A stretch of DNA of 64,000 nt from Plumapathes pennacea (GCA_964036295.1 OZ038463.1:10283274-10347273); one strand, 5' to 3'. Positions 1 to 13,040 are shown, counted from the stretch's first letter. The notes: generated by a model not told the origin, from the letters alone. Program-made: numbers and translations.

Positions 1-109
1 AAAGAACACATGCAAAATAATATTACTGCAGCAAGTGTTATTTCTGGTTTTAGTGATTTGTGATAGCTATGTACTAATCACTTGCCACTACTACATGGTC
101 TTGTTATAG
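1..109 (+). other. Intron of tyrosine aminotransferase gene (partial)
   Basis: No coding signal is seen here. The stretch ends in an acceptor (TTGTTATAG) directly before the first recognisable aminotransferase exon, so it is read as intron; the rest of the gene lies left of the window. Confidence 0.6.
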
Positions 110-944
110 ACAAATGCTCAGATCTGTTTTGAAGAGCTGTCAAAGATTCCAGAACTAAAGCCAGTGATGCCATCCGGATCCATGTACATGATGGTAACAA
201 ATGCTTTTCATTTATTTGGAACATTCTTAATTTTGCAAGAAAAAACAATTTTCAGGCTATAAGGTGCACTTGCCTATTTAACACATTTGCATAACATATC
301 TGACAGTAATTCCATCATGTGTACTGTGTGTACTGTCTTCTTCTTCCAGTGGTTAAAAGTTTGGCCATGGCATTTCCTGTAATTCATTTTCTACTTTCCT
401 ATTTAGGTTGGCATAGACATGACAAACTTAAAGGATATTGACAATGATGTGGACTTTACTGAAAAGCTTGTGGCTGAGCAGTCAGTCTTCTGTTTGCCTG
501 GAAAGGTAAATCAGCCATCCTACCAAACAAAGCAAACATGCATGATTGTATTCACATACTGTACACCTCAACGACAAAAATAATATGGAAATTCAGATTA
601 CTACAAACTCTGGTACAGGCTTTAGAATATCATGAAGGCACTATGTAATAGCATTATTTCAATATTGCCTCATCCATGCAGTCAAAACTCAAAACACTTA
701 TACACTATACTTTCAGCAAAACTTCTTGTTAGTCAAATTTGTACATGCACTCACTTACCACAAATGCCATAATACTCCGGGCCTTTTCTTGCAGTGCTTC
801 TGCTATAGAGACTTCTTCCGTGTTGTCCTGACGTTACCAGAGGAGATGACAAGGACAGCATGTGCAAGAATAAAGCAGTTTTGTGCTGATCACAAACAGC
901 AGGAAACACAGCAGAAAATTTGCTTGAATGATGTGGGGTATTGA
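110..944 (+). CDS. TAT: Tyrosine aminotransferase, last three coding exons (5' partial)
   Basis: Exons are 110-193, 407-505 and 795-944, with GT-AG borders and one continuous frame of 28, 33 and 49 codons plus TAA/TGA-type stop at 942-944. The protein reads through [37 protein letters not shown] and [11 protein letters not shown], which follow the C-terminal third of animal tyrosine aminotransferase closely. This PLP enzyme transfers the amino group of tyrosine to 2-oxoglutarate, the first step of tyrosine breakdown. The Arg in FFRVVLTLP corresponds to the conserved carboxylate-binding Arg of class I aminotransferases (family knowledge). About 110 of an expected 450 or so residues are present; the catalytic lysine and the start lie outside the window. 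No frameshift or stop is seen. Confidence 0.92.
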
Positions 945-2305
945 AATGGACTAAGGTTTATTCTCAGCAGCAAAGCCTATATTTTTTTGCATTCAACCAG
1001 GAAAAATGAGTCTTTTACCATGTTAAAAAAGTTTAAAATGCTGCCTAGCATGAGCAATATTAGAGCATTACTTATAATATAAATTGATGGTGGTGTTATA
1101 ACAGCAATCTGTTTTTATGTCCATATCTCTGGTGGTTGATGCATATTTAATATATTTCTAAGCTGCACTAATGTATTATCACCTCATTGTTCTGAGAACT
1201 TATGGGTCAATCTGAACTAGGTTTGGTTTATGTGTATTAGCCCTGTCTTTGTCATAGTTACTTCTTTTCAAATTCATAAATGCAATTATTGCACAAGGGT
1301 TTTTTGAGAACCCAGCATAACAGGACTTATGGCAAGCTTCTATTTTCAAATATGGGAATCATTTTATCATATTTCATGCTTGGTGAGATGTTTTGCAAAC
1401 ACTGCACAATATTTTACTTCCAAAAATACTCAGAACTACCAGCTTACATGTATGCATTTACGTGTATGTAAATGCAAGGCTCTGGAAGTAAGTAAAGTAA
1501 ATTAATTCTATATATTTTAAAATAATATATTATTTGTCCTTGCTTGAGGGAATTGCTTAGGTATTTATCAATGTACTGCACATGTTCGAAGGAAATGCTA
1601 TTAAATTGCTATGTTTATAAACCACAAAGGCTGGATATTTGTTATTTCCAACTACTGTACAGAAGAGCAGCATAGCAGATATTGTCTGATTTCTTTTTAT
1701 TTTTGTGAAAGCGACAATCATGAAGAGACAGTATGGCTGATATAAAGATAATTCATAGTTAGCTCAGCTACCTACACTGTAAGCAATGTAATGGCAAACT
1801 ACTGTACAATCACTAAAGAAATTTGTTGCAAACAATAACAGGATTGTCTCCAGTATGGGAATTTTGACGTTGGTCCAAGCAATAGGAGTGATATTTATAG
1901 CGGCGGCCTCAACCTTGTTAACTCGTAATGATCGCAAAGCTGTAGCTATCGTCAAAGGGAACAACTTCGAAAAGTATGCGCGGCATCGAGTGAAAAGAAA
2001 CGTGGCTTTGATCTGATCTGAGCCACTTCAAATGAAAGCGAGGCAGAAATTAAACCCATGCCATGCGAGGACTTTACTGAAATATCAGCTTGGCAAAAAG
2101 GCAGTTGAGTAGATTTTCAATGCATGTTCGAAGGCCATCAGTGACTCACTCAACAGTTGTGTCTACTTGAGACTTGAGAGGTCGTGTAAAGATGGCGCAA
2201 CGCTTTGCTTTTGGCTGAATCGTTGCGGTCTAAAGAATCGAAAGAAACGTGCAGAGAGGCAAGGAAACAGGGCGAACCCTTGAACACAGAGTGCGAAGTA
2301 CTCAC
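945..2305. other. TAT 3' flank and spacer without a gene
   Basis: AT-rich sequence after the aminotransferase stop, presumably its 3' UTR followed by spacer. Short open frames occur but none has recognisable protein features. A weak stretch on the minus strand near 1780-1920 was examined and set aside. Confidence 0.5.
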
Positions 2306-2512
2306 GGCTGTATTCTCCTGAACCCCAGCACTGTTTCTCCCTCTAAACACTGCAACGAAACACTTTGCCTGTCCGGACACGCTCGCTGTTTGCTCCTGAC
2401 CGCTACTTTTTGAATGAAATTTTCGAGGCCAGCCTTCCTGTGCAGTGAAAGTAGCCTGCAAAAACACCGCACAGAGTGCCACGAAGGCTGCGAGTTGCAT
2501 GAAGCACCACAA
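2306..2512 (-). CDS. Putative first exon of a small secreted protein
   Basis: On the minus strand an ATG at 2512 (or an in-frame ATG at 2500) opens a frame with a typical signal-peptide core (MQLAAFVALCAVFLQATFTA) followed by a basic, polar stretch rich in Ser, Gln and Lys. A good donor (GTGAGTAC) at 2305-2298 closes the exon in phase 0 after about 69 codons. About 100 bases upstream on the same strand is a TATA-like box (plus-strand 2609-2615) and an inverted CCAAT box near 2632-2640. I do not recognise the family and could not place the following exon with confidence; the frame also stays open through the donor to 2150. It may be a real short gene or a chance frame. Confidence 0.33.
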
Positions 2513-2604
2513 AGGTGAAAGGCACCGAGTTAGGGTTAGATTACTGAGATTGCCTCAGCACCATAGAGGAAGCAAACAAACGAGAACGAGATTGTTGGAA
2601 ACCC

Positions 2605-2643
2605 GCGATTTATAATTCGCTGTGTCATCCATTAACCAATAAG
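2605..2643 (-). promoter_or_regulatory. TATA-like and CCAAT-like boxes upstream of the putative secreted-protein exon
   Basis: Minus strand reads TTATAAATCG at about 2617-2608 and ATTGG at about 2635-2640, some 95-130 bases before the ATG at 2512. This is pattern recognition only; the boxes could be chance in AT-rich DNA. Confidence 0.3.
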
Positions 2644-2930
2644 AACACTAGTTTCGGTCCTTCCCAGCATATTGTGAGCCCGTTGTACGTCAGCGGGAGA
2701 CAAAAGACGAGGCTCGCGGTTTGGTTCTGCGTCGCGCTTTTTTCAACAAAGAGCGTGTCACTAATAAAAAACAAAAAGAAAGCAAACAAGAATTTTGCTT
2801 ATTGCTTGGGACAAACATTCAGTAAACGGCCCTAATACTTCGTACTTCGGCGTACTTCGCAAATTTCACTCCAAAACCAAACCGGCAAAGCCGCTCCGAA
2901 GTGATCACTTTTACACACAAACAGCCAATT

Positions 2931-3235
2931 AACAATTATTCACCGAAAGTGGAGGTGAATAGCGGTGGATATTTTCCGAGCCGATTCGGCGAGGTAAATA
3001 TCCACCGCTATTCACCGACACTGAGGCGAATAATTGTTTTAGTATATACCATACAAGTTTAAGTCAGCTCCCAAATAGCTATTTTATTTCCGACAAAAGT
3101 GGGCAAAAACTGGGTTCGCGCGCCATTTTGTTTTAAAGGAAGCCACCGGGAGGTGAATAGTACTTGATATTCCGAGATTGAGGAGCTAATCAGAGCGCGC
3201 GAAAAGCACTATTCACTTGTGTGGTATATACTAAA
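2931..3235. repeat. Nested foldback repeat (MITE-like)
   Basis: GAATAGCGGTGGATATTT (about 2957-2974) is mirrored by AAATATCCACCGCTATTC (about 2996-3013), and outer AACAATTATTC (2931) pairs with GAATAATTGTT (3024). A second short inverted pair, TAGTATATACC (about 3038) and GGTATATACTA (about 3223), brackets a related GTGAATAGTACTTGATATT segment. The nesting suggests one or two overlapping copies of a short inverted-repeat element. No coding potential. Confidence 0.6.
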
Positions 3236-3346
3236 TTACGCTATCCCACTTCTCCTTTGAAGCTGAGCGAGTATAGTATTGGAATTCGTCCAAAAAGAAA
3301 AAAGATTTTGAGCAATGACGCTTATCATTATGAAGTCAAGGCTCCT

Positions 3347-3371
3347 AAAAAAAAAAAAAAAAAAAAAAAAA
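3347..3371 (+). repeat. Poly(A) run
   Basis: About 25 consecutive A. No retroelement body is recognisable 5' of it, so it is listed as simple repeat only. Confidence 0.8.
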
Positions 3372-4483
3372 ACTGCTCACCGAACAAAGAAGTTTTGATA
3401 TATTTTGTGTTTAAAAATTAGTTCTCCCTCATTGGTAAGATAAGGTTATATTTCTGGTTCACAGTCGGATACACTTTTTTCCTCGGTGTTTTAGCTATAT
3501 ATGAGCAAACATTAATTATTAAGTCTTGAACCTCCGCGAGGTGTTTTTAGAAATAGGAAGATTCGTTAGAACCATCTTTCCAAAATTCAAGACTTTCACA
3601 AAGAATGTATCAATAGTTAATACTATATTAAAAAAAGTGAAAGAATACCCTAAAAAGGACGCCGAATATGCACAAGGAAGAATAATATGATATCAGGAAC
3701 TCTCGAAAATGCAAGACGAGTGATTCAGTCAACAACTGAGCTAGCTGATTGTTTCTTGAAGAATGCATAAAAAAGACGTGAGGGCGAGTCATGTTAAAGG
3801 AGTCAATTGACTCTTGGAAAATTGCGCTTGAGTATCTAAATGTCTGAGACGTTTAAAACATATATTCCAGTCTTTGCAACTTGAAATGCAACACCATTAT
3901 GAGACAAGACACACAGAAGAAATAAACCCTTACTTGCAAATTGTCTTGCAACGAAAAATCGTAGACGGCTTGCAGAGAAAGTAGAACTGATTCTTCCCCT
4001 TACCAGTTGTAGCGTGTGACATTTGTCTTGCAACCTTTTAAAACAACTTTTACTTGATGCATCTAACGAAACAACCGAACTATGCAAATACGACGGGGAA
4101 CAATAAAAAATATAAATAAACAGACATGTTTCAATGACCCAATAAGACTAAGCGCAAACAGGACATGAGGAAGAAATCAACGTTAGGTACTTGATCAGTT
4201 TAACTTGTGAGTCTCGATGGCGTTGCAAGTCAGTTGTAACTGAAAAAAAGTGCCTCGTAAAACCAACACGAAAACCCTTCGGGTGCAGGGAGCTTGACCG
4301 CTCTCCTTTCCCCACTCCCTCCCCCTTCGGCGGGAAAGCCAGCTACGCAGGACTGCTATATAATGGGCTGCAGGCCAACAAACTGCTCGGCGCTCTTATG
4401 CACCAAATGCAGGCTGTACTGTCATAGTTCAAAGCCAGAAAACATTTTCCTTGGTCGGTGGCAGTAGCAGCGAAGTTCGTGTG

Positions 4484-7400
4484 TCAGTTCAGGCAGTTTT
4501 TGCACTGTGGATTTCCTTCGCCATAATCGAGGCAATCTCCCACGCACTGACAGCAGCTATTGTGAAACCAGCGGTACCTGTTGGCGCCCATAGTACGGCA
4601 GGAGCTCACACAATCTTCCAGCGGTTTGCAGTCGTTGTAAAACGCCACCTGGCACATGACGCTACCTGTGAAAAGGAATCGAGAGTTAACTATTGATGGC
4701 TGCCCTTGCGATTCCCGGGGGCGCCTGGTACTCTTCGGCCATTTTGGGTGGGAGTGTGCCGGAAGGTTCTCAAAAAACTGCTATCAGGATTGCCCGCGTG
4801 TTCAAAGCTCGAGTAAGCTAACCCAAGGTTAACCAAACTGCTCTTTCTCCCGTGCTTTTAGCCAGCAAACTGCAGAGTTTTGACTAACGTATAACCAAAA
4901 ACTTTCCTCCAGCTCAAAACATAGCGGGGAAGCCATTTTGTAAGCGAAAGCTTCTCAGGAACCTCAAAAATGACAACAAAGTTTAGACCTAGCCCCGGGG
5001 CTAGCCTAATCGTATTTTAAATACTCCAGCTGGGCCCATATCTTTTTACCAAAAAGACAGCGTAGAAAATCCCTGCAATATTTTCTCCTGGTTGTACCAT
5101 TAATCTGATATCAGAAAATCTCCCCTTCCTTCCACTCCCTGATTCTCAGGTAAAGTATTAAAGGGGCCCTCTCAGGTTTAGGCCAAAAGAAACTACAATA
5201 ATATTCGTCTCAAACGAGTCGGATGGAAATGGACTGCTAATTCATCTTTTGACTTTTAGACTTTCGGGCAAAAATGGCGGATTGACACGCAAAGGACTGT
5301 GCAGCATTCTCCCCTTGCCAACTGAATTACATTATTGTAATCTTCGCTGTTTGAACAGTAAAACTGAGTGACACTGATACAGTAAACTGTTGGTTTCTGT
5401 TCGTACACTTTCTATCCGCGGCTTTGATGTAGATGTATACTCATGTTGGGCTAGATGGTTCTTTCAAACCGTTTCCTAGTATAACTAATCAGTACAGGGT
5501 GTTTGCCAATTCTTGCATTGAAAACTGAGTGTCCCCTGTAGGCGCAGTAAGCCTGGGAAACTTTCTGGTTATTTTTAGCCTTTATCAGATTTAGAAGTGT
5601 TTAAATTTATTACACAATTTACTTTCGCAAAGCAGAATAACAGCCTTTGCGTCAGGGTCATTAGCCCTTGATGACAGCGGGAAAACCGGTTATCTAACAG
5701 AAAGTACAGCTTTGCCAATCACTGCGATGTCAAGAACAGGAAGGGTTGGTCGTTGTTTTTATCTGTTATTGCGCATATCTCGTTTTATCGCGAGTTCTTA
5801 TCTACCAAGAATGATAACCTTTCCAACTCTTCACATAATAATGAAAAGTAAGTCCTATTTCAAAATCCAATTTCTTATCCTTAATCCACTATCAGAAATA
5901 TTCGCTGGTGATCGGCAGTTTGGCGCCAAAGGGCACGTGTTGTATTCGCAGCGGTTAAAGGGGGCGATGCCTCACAAAATTCCCGCCATCTGGAGTCGCG
6001 CGGGTTCAGAACTGAGTAGATAGGAAGACACTTAAATGAATATCCACCAAAAGCACGACCCTCCACTTTGGAGCATGTAATAGCCAAGCCCTAAAGTGTA
6101 AACCTAAACCCTTGAATAAGACAGTTTTTGTTAGGACTAATTTAGGACTACTGTGTTTAGGTTAAGGTTCAGGACTTGGCTGGGTTGGTACAGCATTGCT
6201 TTGTGAAGAATGGCGATTAAATCAGATGTTGTCATCTGACGTTTTCTAAGCAAATAAAGTCGTTAAAAGCTTCCGTTGCACGTGTGATTAGGATGCGGTG
6301 CCGTTGAGCACAAGTGACGTTTCCGGGCAGAGTTCTGTATCGCTTCAATACATGTAATATGATTAAGACGCGGTCGCTTTATCAAGAATCCATAAGAGGA
6401 TTGCACGCTTTTGCCAAAGCATATATCGCATGCTAATGAGACAAGCCAGTGAAAGTCCACCAAGAAAAACAACACTTATCAAGGATCGCAGGCATCACTT
6501 CCAGTTGTGTCCTTCTTGATTCGTATTAATATAATCAACAGTGTGAGAAGAATACACTATTGGCTCCTTCGATGAGTCTGCTTATAACGTGCTAGGCTTA
6601 TCGGATAAGTGATGGAGTGCGGCTGTTTTCGCACAGCATTTCTCAAGGGCGAACCAGGGGGTGAACACTGGTGGAACTTAATTCTGATACAACTGACAAT
6701 CAGATATTGGCCGAGTACCGATAGAGCCGAGAAATTATATCAAATCCTTCACTTATGCATTGCGGTATTCATATCTCAACGCTGAATCATAAACTAATAG
6801 ACAGATTAAAAGGAATTGCCGGAGGCAACTTTAGTGTTGATTTGATCTTTTAGAATGGCGGCCTCGAAAAGTCAGTGAGTCAGTTTTCAGGATACCACCA
6901 GGCAAATTATAACTTACACCAAGAATATAACTAATCCTTTGAACGTGTGCACAAAGATTTATGACACGCACATTTTATAGTCCTAGGTGGTAGAATATCC
7001 TAGCAAGGATGTTTTTTTTAATTTAGCCCGCTGAACGGGATGTTTTTCCAAGGAGGCAATCAATCCCTAATTTTAAAAATGCAATTTATAGAGAAGTAGA
7101 AGTTGACAGTTGAACATTTGTTTTTCCTTTGACCTCAAATATCCCATGTCAGGACGTTTCATAATACCATAAGGATAAACATGGTTGATACGTGGCAAAT
7201 TCTCACGAAAACATTTTTAATGCTTCTATATTTTCTCCGCGATAAAATAAAGGATATGATGATAATGATGATGATGATGATGATGACTCACCGGAAGAAT
7301 TGCGTCTGTCTTGATAAACAACAGGCAGGCTGGAACCATAACTGAGCGCCTTGAACAAAGATGGGATGGCCTCTCTCAAGTCGCCAACAGTTGACATCTC

Positions 7401-7691
7401 CGTTGACATCGCCATCTCGTTGCTGGCGGTCTTGTTCGGCGGCATGCAAAGACCAACACAGTCACAGCAGTCCTTCCAGAGATTTGCAAGGCATCGCATA
7501 CAGTCCGCGCAACAGTGACACGATTCGAACGAACAATCACACTCTCCCATCAAAAGGCAGGCGGATACGCGTGACGCACAAATGTTTTCTCGACAAGAGC
7601 CGAAAGCCAAAGAGTGAGTCTTTCTGTTTTTGTGGTGATGCATAGCCACCGAAAACGTCAGGAGGCTGGTTAGGACAAGTGCATACTTCAT
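4484..7691 (-). CDS. TWSG1: Twisted gastrulation BMP signalling modulator (two coding exons)
   Basis: Coding exons are 7292-7691 and 4484-4665 (minus), joined in phase 1 by a GTGAGTC donor and a TTTTCACAG acceptor, giving about 193 residues plus stop (human about 223). A hydrophobic signal peptide starts at MKYALVLTSLL (ATG at 7691; an in-frame ATG at 7721 adds ten residues). The N-terminal cysteine domain includes CHCCADCMRCLANLWKDCC and CVGLCMPP, then EAIPSLFKAL; the C-terminal domain includes CRTMGANRYRWFHNSCCQC and ends CKNCLN. These match twisted gastrulation, a secreted protein that binds BMP ligands and chordin and tunes axial BMP signalling. An N-glycosylation site (NKT) is present. 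The linker between the two cysteine domains is much shorter than in vertebrates; a missed exon in the 2.6 kb intron is possible. Confidence 0.92.
4666..7291 (-). other. TWSG1 intron
   Basis: No further twisted gastrulation exon was recognised here. Contents are unique AT-rich sequence, a degenerate copy of an interspersed element around 4795-4970 (remnants of the family seen at 46695-46935), and an imperfect hairpin element at 6082-6181. Confidence 0.6.
6082..6181. repeat. Imperfect hairpin element (MITE-like)
   Basis: AGCCAAGCCCTAAAGTGTAA at the left mirrors a right arm ending in AGGACTTGGCT, with several mismatches. The arms meet near a short central loop. Length about 100 bp, no coding potential. 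Confidence 0.55.
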
Positions 7692-10256
7692 CGCCTCACA
7701 CTTGGAATTTATCTTGTACATCGTGAAAGATTTGGCCTGCCGCGGGTAACAAAGTCGATCACAACACTGTTAACAAACTCTTCTCTAGTAATTAATACGA
7801 TAACGACCGGACTAGTGGGTGCCAGCAGAAAGCCAGGGAAAGACGCGCACAAATTCTTGGTTGAGAGACGTGATATTCTGTAAAGTTGCGGTCGTCTGCC
7901 TTTGAATCTGACAATTACTCTGATGCAGATTATTAGATCAACAAAATGTTACAAAAGATTGGCTCTTTGTGTTCAACTTCTTTTCGCCTTTCCAAAACAA
8001 TACTGAATACGGGGTTATACATACCTAATAATGGGCACACCACCACCAAAGCATTAAACACGGTCTTCACAAAGAGCTGAGGAAACAATCTCCCCCGCGT
8101 GAGTGTCCCTCGGGTAATTAATCAAACGCACTGAAAATGCAAATACGTCATTATGCTTACTCACAAGTGAAATAGAATTGTTTGCACACGCCCCCGCCTA
8201 ATATCCCTGACCAGCCCTGCTCTGCTGAATAACAGCCACACATTTCGAAGATGCTGTCACATAGCTCTCAAGTTTTTGGCGCGACGCAGATTTACTCCGT
8301 AAGCTGACATTTCCTTCAAAAAGCCATGAGCAGCGATGAGAGTAAGAGTAAGAGTGCGAGGAGTGGGGTGGGGTAGGATGAGTGACACTGAAGCAGTGTA
8401 AACGTCCTGTCAGTTGATTCTGTGTATGTTTCGTCGACCTCCCGCAGAGCCGGTTTGTACTCCCGTTTCGGCAAATTAAAAAGATTAGATCCTCTGGGGC
8501 GACAATCTGTCCATAATTCGGAAGCGTAATCTGTAAATACACTGTGACTAAATAAATGTGTGAGAATGGATCCAAATCGAACCCGGGGAAGGAGGGGGGG
8601 GAGGTACCCCTAAGGCCTAAAAAGTCAGTGCCACTACGGCTCTCAAAAGCCTTAATTTACAACGAGGTGTACAATTGTCCGACCCTAATTTCTACTGCTC
8701 AGACCCGAATATCAAAATCTTAACCCTACAAGGCCCCATCCCCGGGACATCAAACCGGTTCGATCCCTGCCAAGACAAAAAGCTGGGCTTTGATTCCCAG
8801 TGGGCGACCAAATATTTTTCGGTGATTTCAGAGTACTTTTACCTACGGGAAACTGAAGCTAAATTATCTTCTATATCGCACTTTCAAAGAAGTAATTTGA
8901 AAAGGAGTTGGTCGCTGAGCAGGAGAATAAAATCATAAGGCAAACTTCGGCTAATCTTACTCAAGTTACTATGAAACCCAACTCGATTTTTTCCCTCGTA
9001 CTGCAAAGCGCTCCAAAAAGGCTGTGAAAAGAGGTGCGAGGTATTCTGTAGTTGCTCTTTAGTGTGATTTTATAGCCAAAATCTTAGGGGTGACACTGTC
9101 AAACCGACCAAAATGTGTACGTGAATCTGAGAATGAATTGATTTTACACCTTGAAACTGCTGATAAAAGTAGTAAAATGAATCAATTAACCTCAATAAAT
9201 TTACGGCATCCGACTGTTTGAGGGAAAGAAAGGAGACTTTTATTGTGTGGATTGGGAAGAAACAGCCGGAAGTGATCAGTAGTTCGTCTAAAAAGGACTA
9301 ATTTACACCTCCTGCAGAGGGGGTCGCTCCCGGGCAGAAGCGGCTGGTAAAGTGTTCCAAGACTTCCGATTGGGATCGTTCGCACAGGGCTATGCTTGCG
9401 CACTAGCTGGTGCGCTCTCGAAGATCGTGTTTATTTCGAACCACCGAATATGGCTAAATGTAATGACCACGTAAAATAAAAGTATTTGTATGATCCTCCG
9501 TGAATTGAACTATAGCGAAAGACTATCAAAAATGGTGGGAATTTTAGAGCGTATGCCGTTTTGCCACTGCTGCAAGGACAGTACTAGCTGACCTAATATC
9601 GGTCGCGAGTTCGAATACTATAGATAGGACCAATATATTGGTCGGGAGAGTTTAAAGTCATTCTCAAGTAATTGTCTTATTAATTCTAATCTTGGCCACT
9701 ATGGCGCCTTTTACTATCTGAATGATGCCGACCAAGTTGAAGTACCAATGCCTACGCGAAGAAAGATATTTTTATCATATCGATAACGTGTAGATGAAAA
9801 AGCGTCACTCAGCATGAATTATAGTTGACTATCTAAGATTTTTCACGATTCACGTCAAGAATGTTGCCCCGCCATCAAACGGCTGCTCACTTGGCTGCGC
9901 GGTTACTCAGTCTTTCGAAGCCTCCAATCGGGAAATGCATATGCTTGATTGTTCATTAAAAGATATTTTGAGACGGCGATGGTATGCACCCGAGAAGAGT
10001 CAATACAAAACATGCAATGCAGCGAGTGAAACGAGGTGGCAAGGAATTTCTCTTGTCGCCTGAATCAGTAATGTGCACACTAGGCGGTCCTACGGTCGAT
10101 GAGTTCTTTTGTAGTACAGGACTTTAGGGCTTTTACGACGAAGAAAGCTGCGATCAGTGAAACATGCGCGCAAAATGACGGAGACCAAAGCGATCTAAAA
10201 AAATTCTAGGGAAGTCCAACTCATGCAAGCAGCGACGCTGCGAACTGCCGAGGGGT

Positions 10257-10284
10257 CCCCCCCCCCCCCCCCCCCAACCCCCCC
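10257..10284. repeat. Poly(C) run
   Basis: About 19 C, then AA, then 7 C. Simple repeat; length in the assembly may be unreliable. Confidence 0.8.
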
Positions 10285-12699
10285 GGGCGAACTGGCGAGT
10301 GTGCATATCATCGCGATAGTGGCGTGAAGTCTCTTGGGCACTTCTGCCAGAAACATTGAGAGGGGTAAACCTCAGTATCCTGTAGTTTGTCGAAATCAGA
10401 AAGACCAGTCTTGACAAGTCGAGTGGCGGGCTTTTAGAGAGGTGTGAAAGAGGAAGTTTTCACATTACCACTTTGCGAGAGGCGTGTCATCCCCAAGAAG
10501 GAGGTTTTTAAACGTCCGCCTCGCATTAAAAACTCAACTGACGTCTTGAAAGACTAAATTTGATAAGAAATGAAATGTAGCACAGTACCACATTCTAACA
10601 CCACCCCGGAAACTCGGGAAGGTCCTCGCATGAGCCTTCTGTCCTCCATGTGTATTCTTAATCCGTTCTTAATCCGCTCCTGATATAAGTTGCTACCCAC
10701 ACCGGAACTGGTTTTAATTTCATTGGCGAATGTGGGAGGTCTACTTCGGAAAAGTTAATGTAGCGATAACGAAAAATCAGATATCGGAGATAGCTTACAT
10801 TCAGACAAATAATTAAGAGGCGCAACTTCTCGGCGATCTTTCCGGCCATGAGAGGAATACGAGAAACCAGAACTCGCGGCACGCAACTGATGAACAGAAA
10901 ATTTTCAAAAGAATCTGCTGTGGATCAGAACGTGCCACTCCGACTATGAAAATCTCTCAAATCGTTTTATCCAAATAATTAAAGGAGCGCTGGATAAAAA
11001 AAAAAAAAAGAACCAAAGGTAAAGACACTGAAAACCGATGTCGCACTGTTACGGTACGTTATATCAACGAAACTAACCGATTAATGTGGATCTTCTGAAC
11101 GGAATGAAGAGTTTCAGCCACAGCTATGACGCGCGTTTTAAGCGTTTTGTCTTCTGCGGTTAAGTGAAAAGCCTTTCTATTGTTCTGACGGGAAGCTAAA
11201 ATGCTCGAAAATCAGCCAGAGAAAAACGGTGTACTCCCATCTACCCGCATTGATCAACCTTACATTCTGGATATACTATAACTGACGTGATTCTTAATCA
11301 TCACTACGTTCACCGTTCATGCAGATCACTAAAGGCCAGCCGGCCATTGCGTATAGCCAGGTCAGTTCCTGGCGTTATTGTTTCCCAGGAATGTTGCACT
11401 AGTGTATCCGCACCGCTTCAAAAATTGGCTCAGTTGTCCCACGCCAGCCTAATCCGACTTCACTCACTGCTAAATCAGGATAATACTTTACCTTGATATC
11501 ATTGGCAATCGCCACGTATCGATCAAATATCCTGTGGTATCAGCACCGTCTTAGTTGAGAATGTGGTTTTCACAACTTTTGTGTCGAGATTGCGGTCAGT
11601 GCCAACTTGAATTATGCTGAAAGTCGTAACGAGTGTGTTGGCTGCCGTTTCGAGTGTGTGCACTTTAAAGAGCAAAGAGCGTGAACTGTTTTAGTGTTGT
11701 TTGAATCTCCCTAATAACCCTCAAAAGAGAGTTGCAAAACTACGGCTACACCGACAGGAAACTCAGAAAAAACTGACCGGAAGGTAAATCGTGCTACACT
11801 TTGTGGGTGGAGACGTTAAGCCACTCATGCGAATATTCGAGAAACACGAGCTTACGTCGAGACTACAGTGCATCCTGAACTAATCCCTGAAGGGGTTTAT
11901 TCTTATTTCAGCCACAATTATTTGAAATGTGACTTAGTAGAAGGACGAACGAGGGCATATTTCCAACAGCGACTGCAGCAGCCTTTTCGCTGCTTCTGTG
12001 ACGCTAAACTAAAAAAAAAAAAAAAAAAATTGCAGAACTCCGTTTACCTCGGCCACGTGCTCGATACCTCAACGTAAAGTTCAGTATACGACAAACAAAG
12101 CAGGCTGGCAAAATGGATAAAAGTTTGTCACAAAAGATGATGCGTTCGTAAACTTTACTTGCAAAAATTAATCGCGTCAGCTAATAAACCAGTTGGTCTG
12201 GTTCCTGACGATACGCTCCTATCTTTGCACTCGTTTTGGCCTTTATTTGCACTCGAAAATGTGAAGTCGTGTAATATTATAGGTCTTATTTGGTGGTCAC
12301 TTAGCCGGTTTGACAGCTCCAAAGACATTGAGGACTCAATACTCTCATGTTTGTCGCTATTTATTTCAATCTTTATAGTTCTATCAATTTTTAGTTTGAT
12401 TTACATAACTATCTAGTCCACACTTTTGGAAGTTTTGTTTAAACTGATTGTCGTTTATCCACGGATGCAAAGCACCACAAAACAACAAATACCGCACTGT
12501 ACATCTTCAAATATCAATTTCCAGGGAACGGGCCGGAGGAGCCCCATGCATGTGTATTGTTACATTGTATTCGAATTTCTATTTTTCATTCTATTTTCGA
12601 AGCTCGATTAAGCAAATCCATCCAGGATTGACCAAAATTCCTTCTCTTGATTTTTTGGTGAATAAAATGCAAAAATTCTATTTAAAATGCCAATATCTA

Positions 12700-13040
12700 A
12701 TTCAGGGTTAGCGTAGACTAATCCTGGATTAAGTCCAATCCCTTTTGTCATCTCTACGGTTGAAAACAAAGAGCTTTCTCTCAGAATTCAGCTTCCAGGA
12801 TAAGATTTGAGCTAAAACAAGGTTTTTATTTGGTCTTTGAACATGACCTTACAATTTGTTGACCAATAGGGTCAAGAGAAAAAATTCGGTTAGACCTCTT
12901 GGCCGATAACTGCAGAGATTTTTTTACCAAAGAACGTCTAAAAAGCTTGTTCTAGCTCTAAACATATCGAGGAAATCGTGGGGAAAACTTTCCCGTTTTC
13001 AAACTAAAGCAATACACAATTTTGACCCAATCCAGGATAA
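12700..13040. repeat. Degenerate copy of the GGGCCCGG-ended interspersed element
   Basis: Inner motifs CTAATCCTGGATTAAG near the left and CAATCCAGGATAAGCC near the right, with AAAAAGCTTGTTCTAGCTC between, follow the order seen in the better copy at 46695-46935. The outermost ends are not clear. Confidence 0.5.

Larger units (their letters stand above)
2513..4483. other. Spacer between the putative secreted-protein exon and TWSG1
   Basis: No gene is supported. The stretch holds a foldback repeat (2931-3235), a long A run (3347-3371) and AT-rich unique sequence. The 3' UTR of twisted gastrulation on the minus strand must lie in its right part. Confidence 0.5.

Noticed and set aside
1764-1964. 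Minus-strand stretch INITPIAWTNVKIPILETILLL, weakly like the first membrane region of sodium/proton exchangers
   Set aside because: The similarity is a few residues, and no other exchanger exon is found; the rest of such a gene would have to run through the aminotransferase gene.
8740-8800. tRNA-like B box GGTTCGATCCC
   Set aside because: No A box or cloverleaf can be formed around it; at most a worn SINE fragment.
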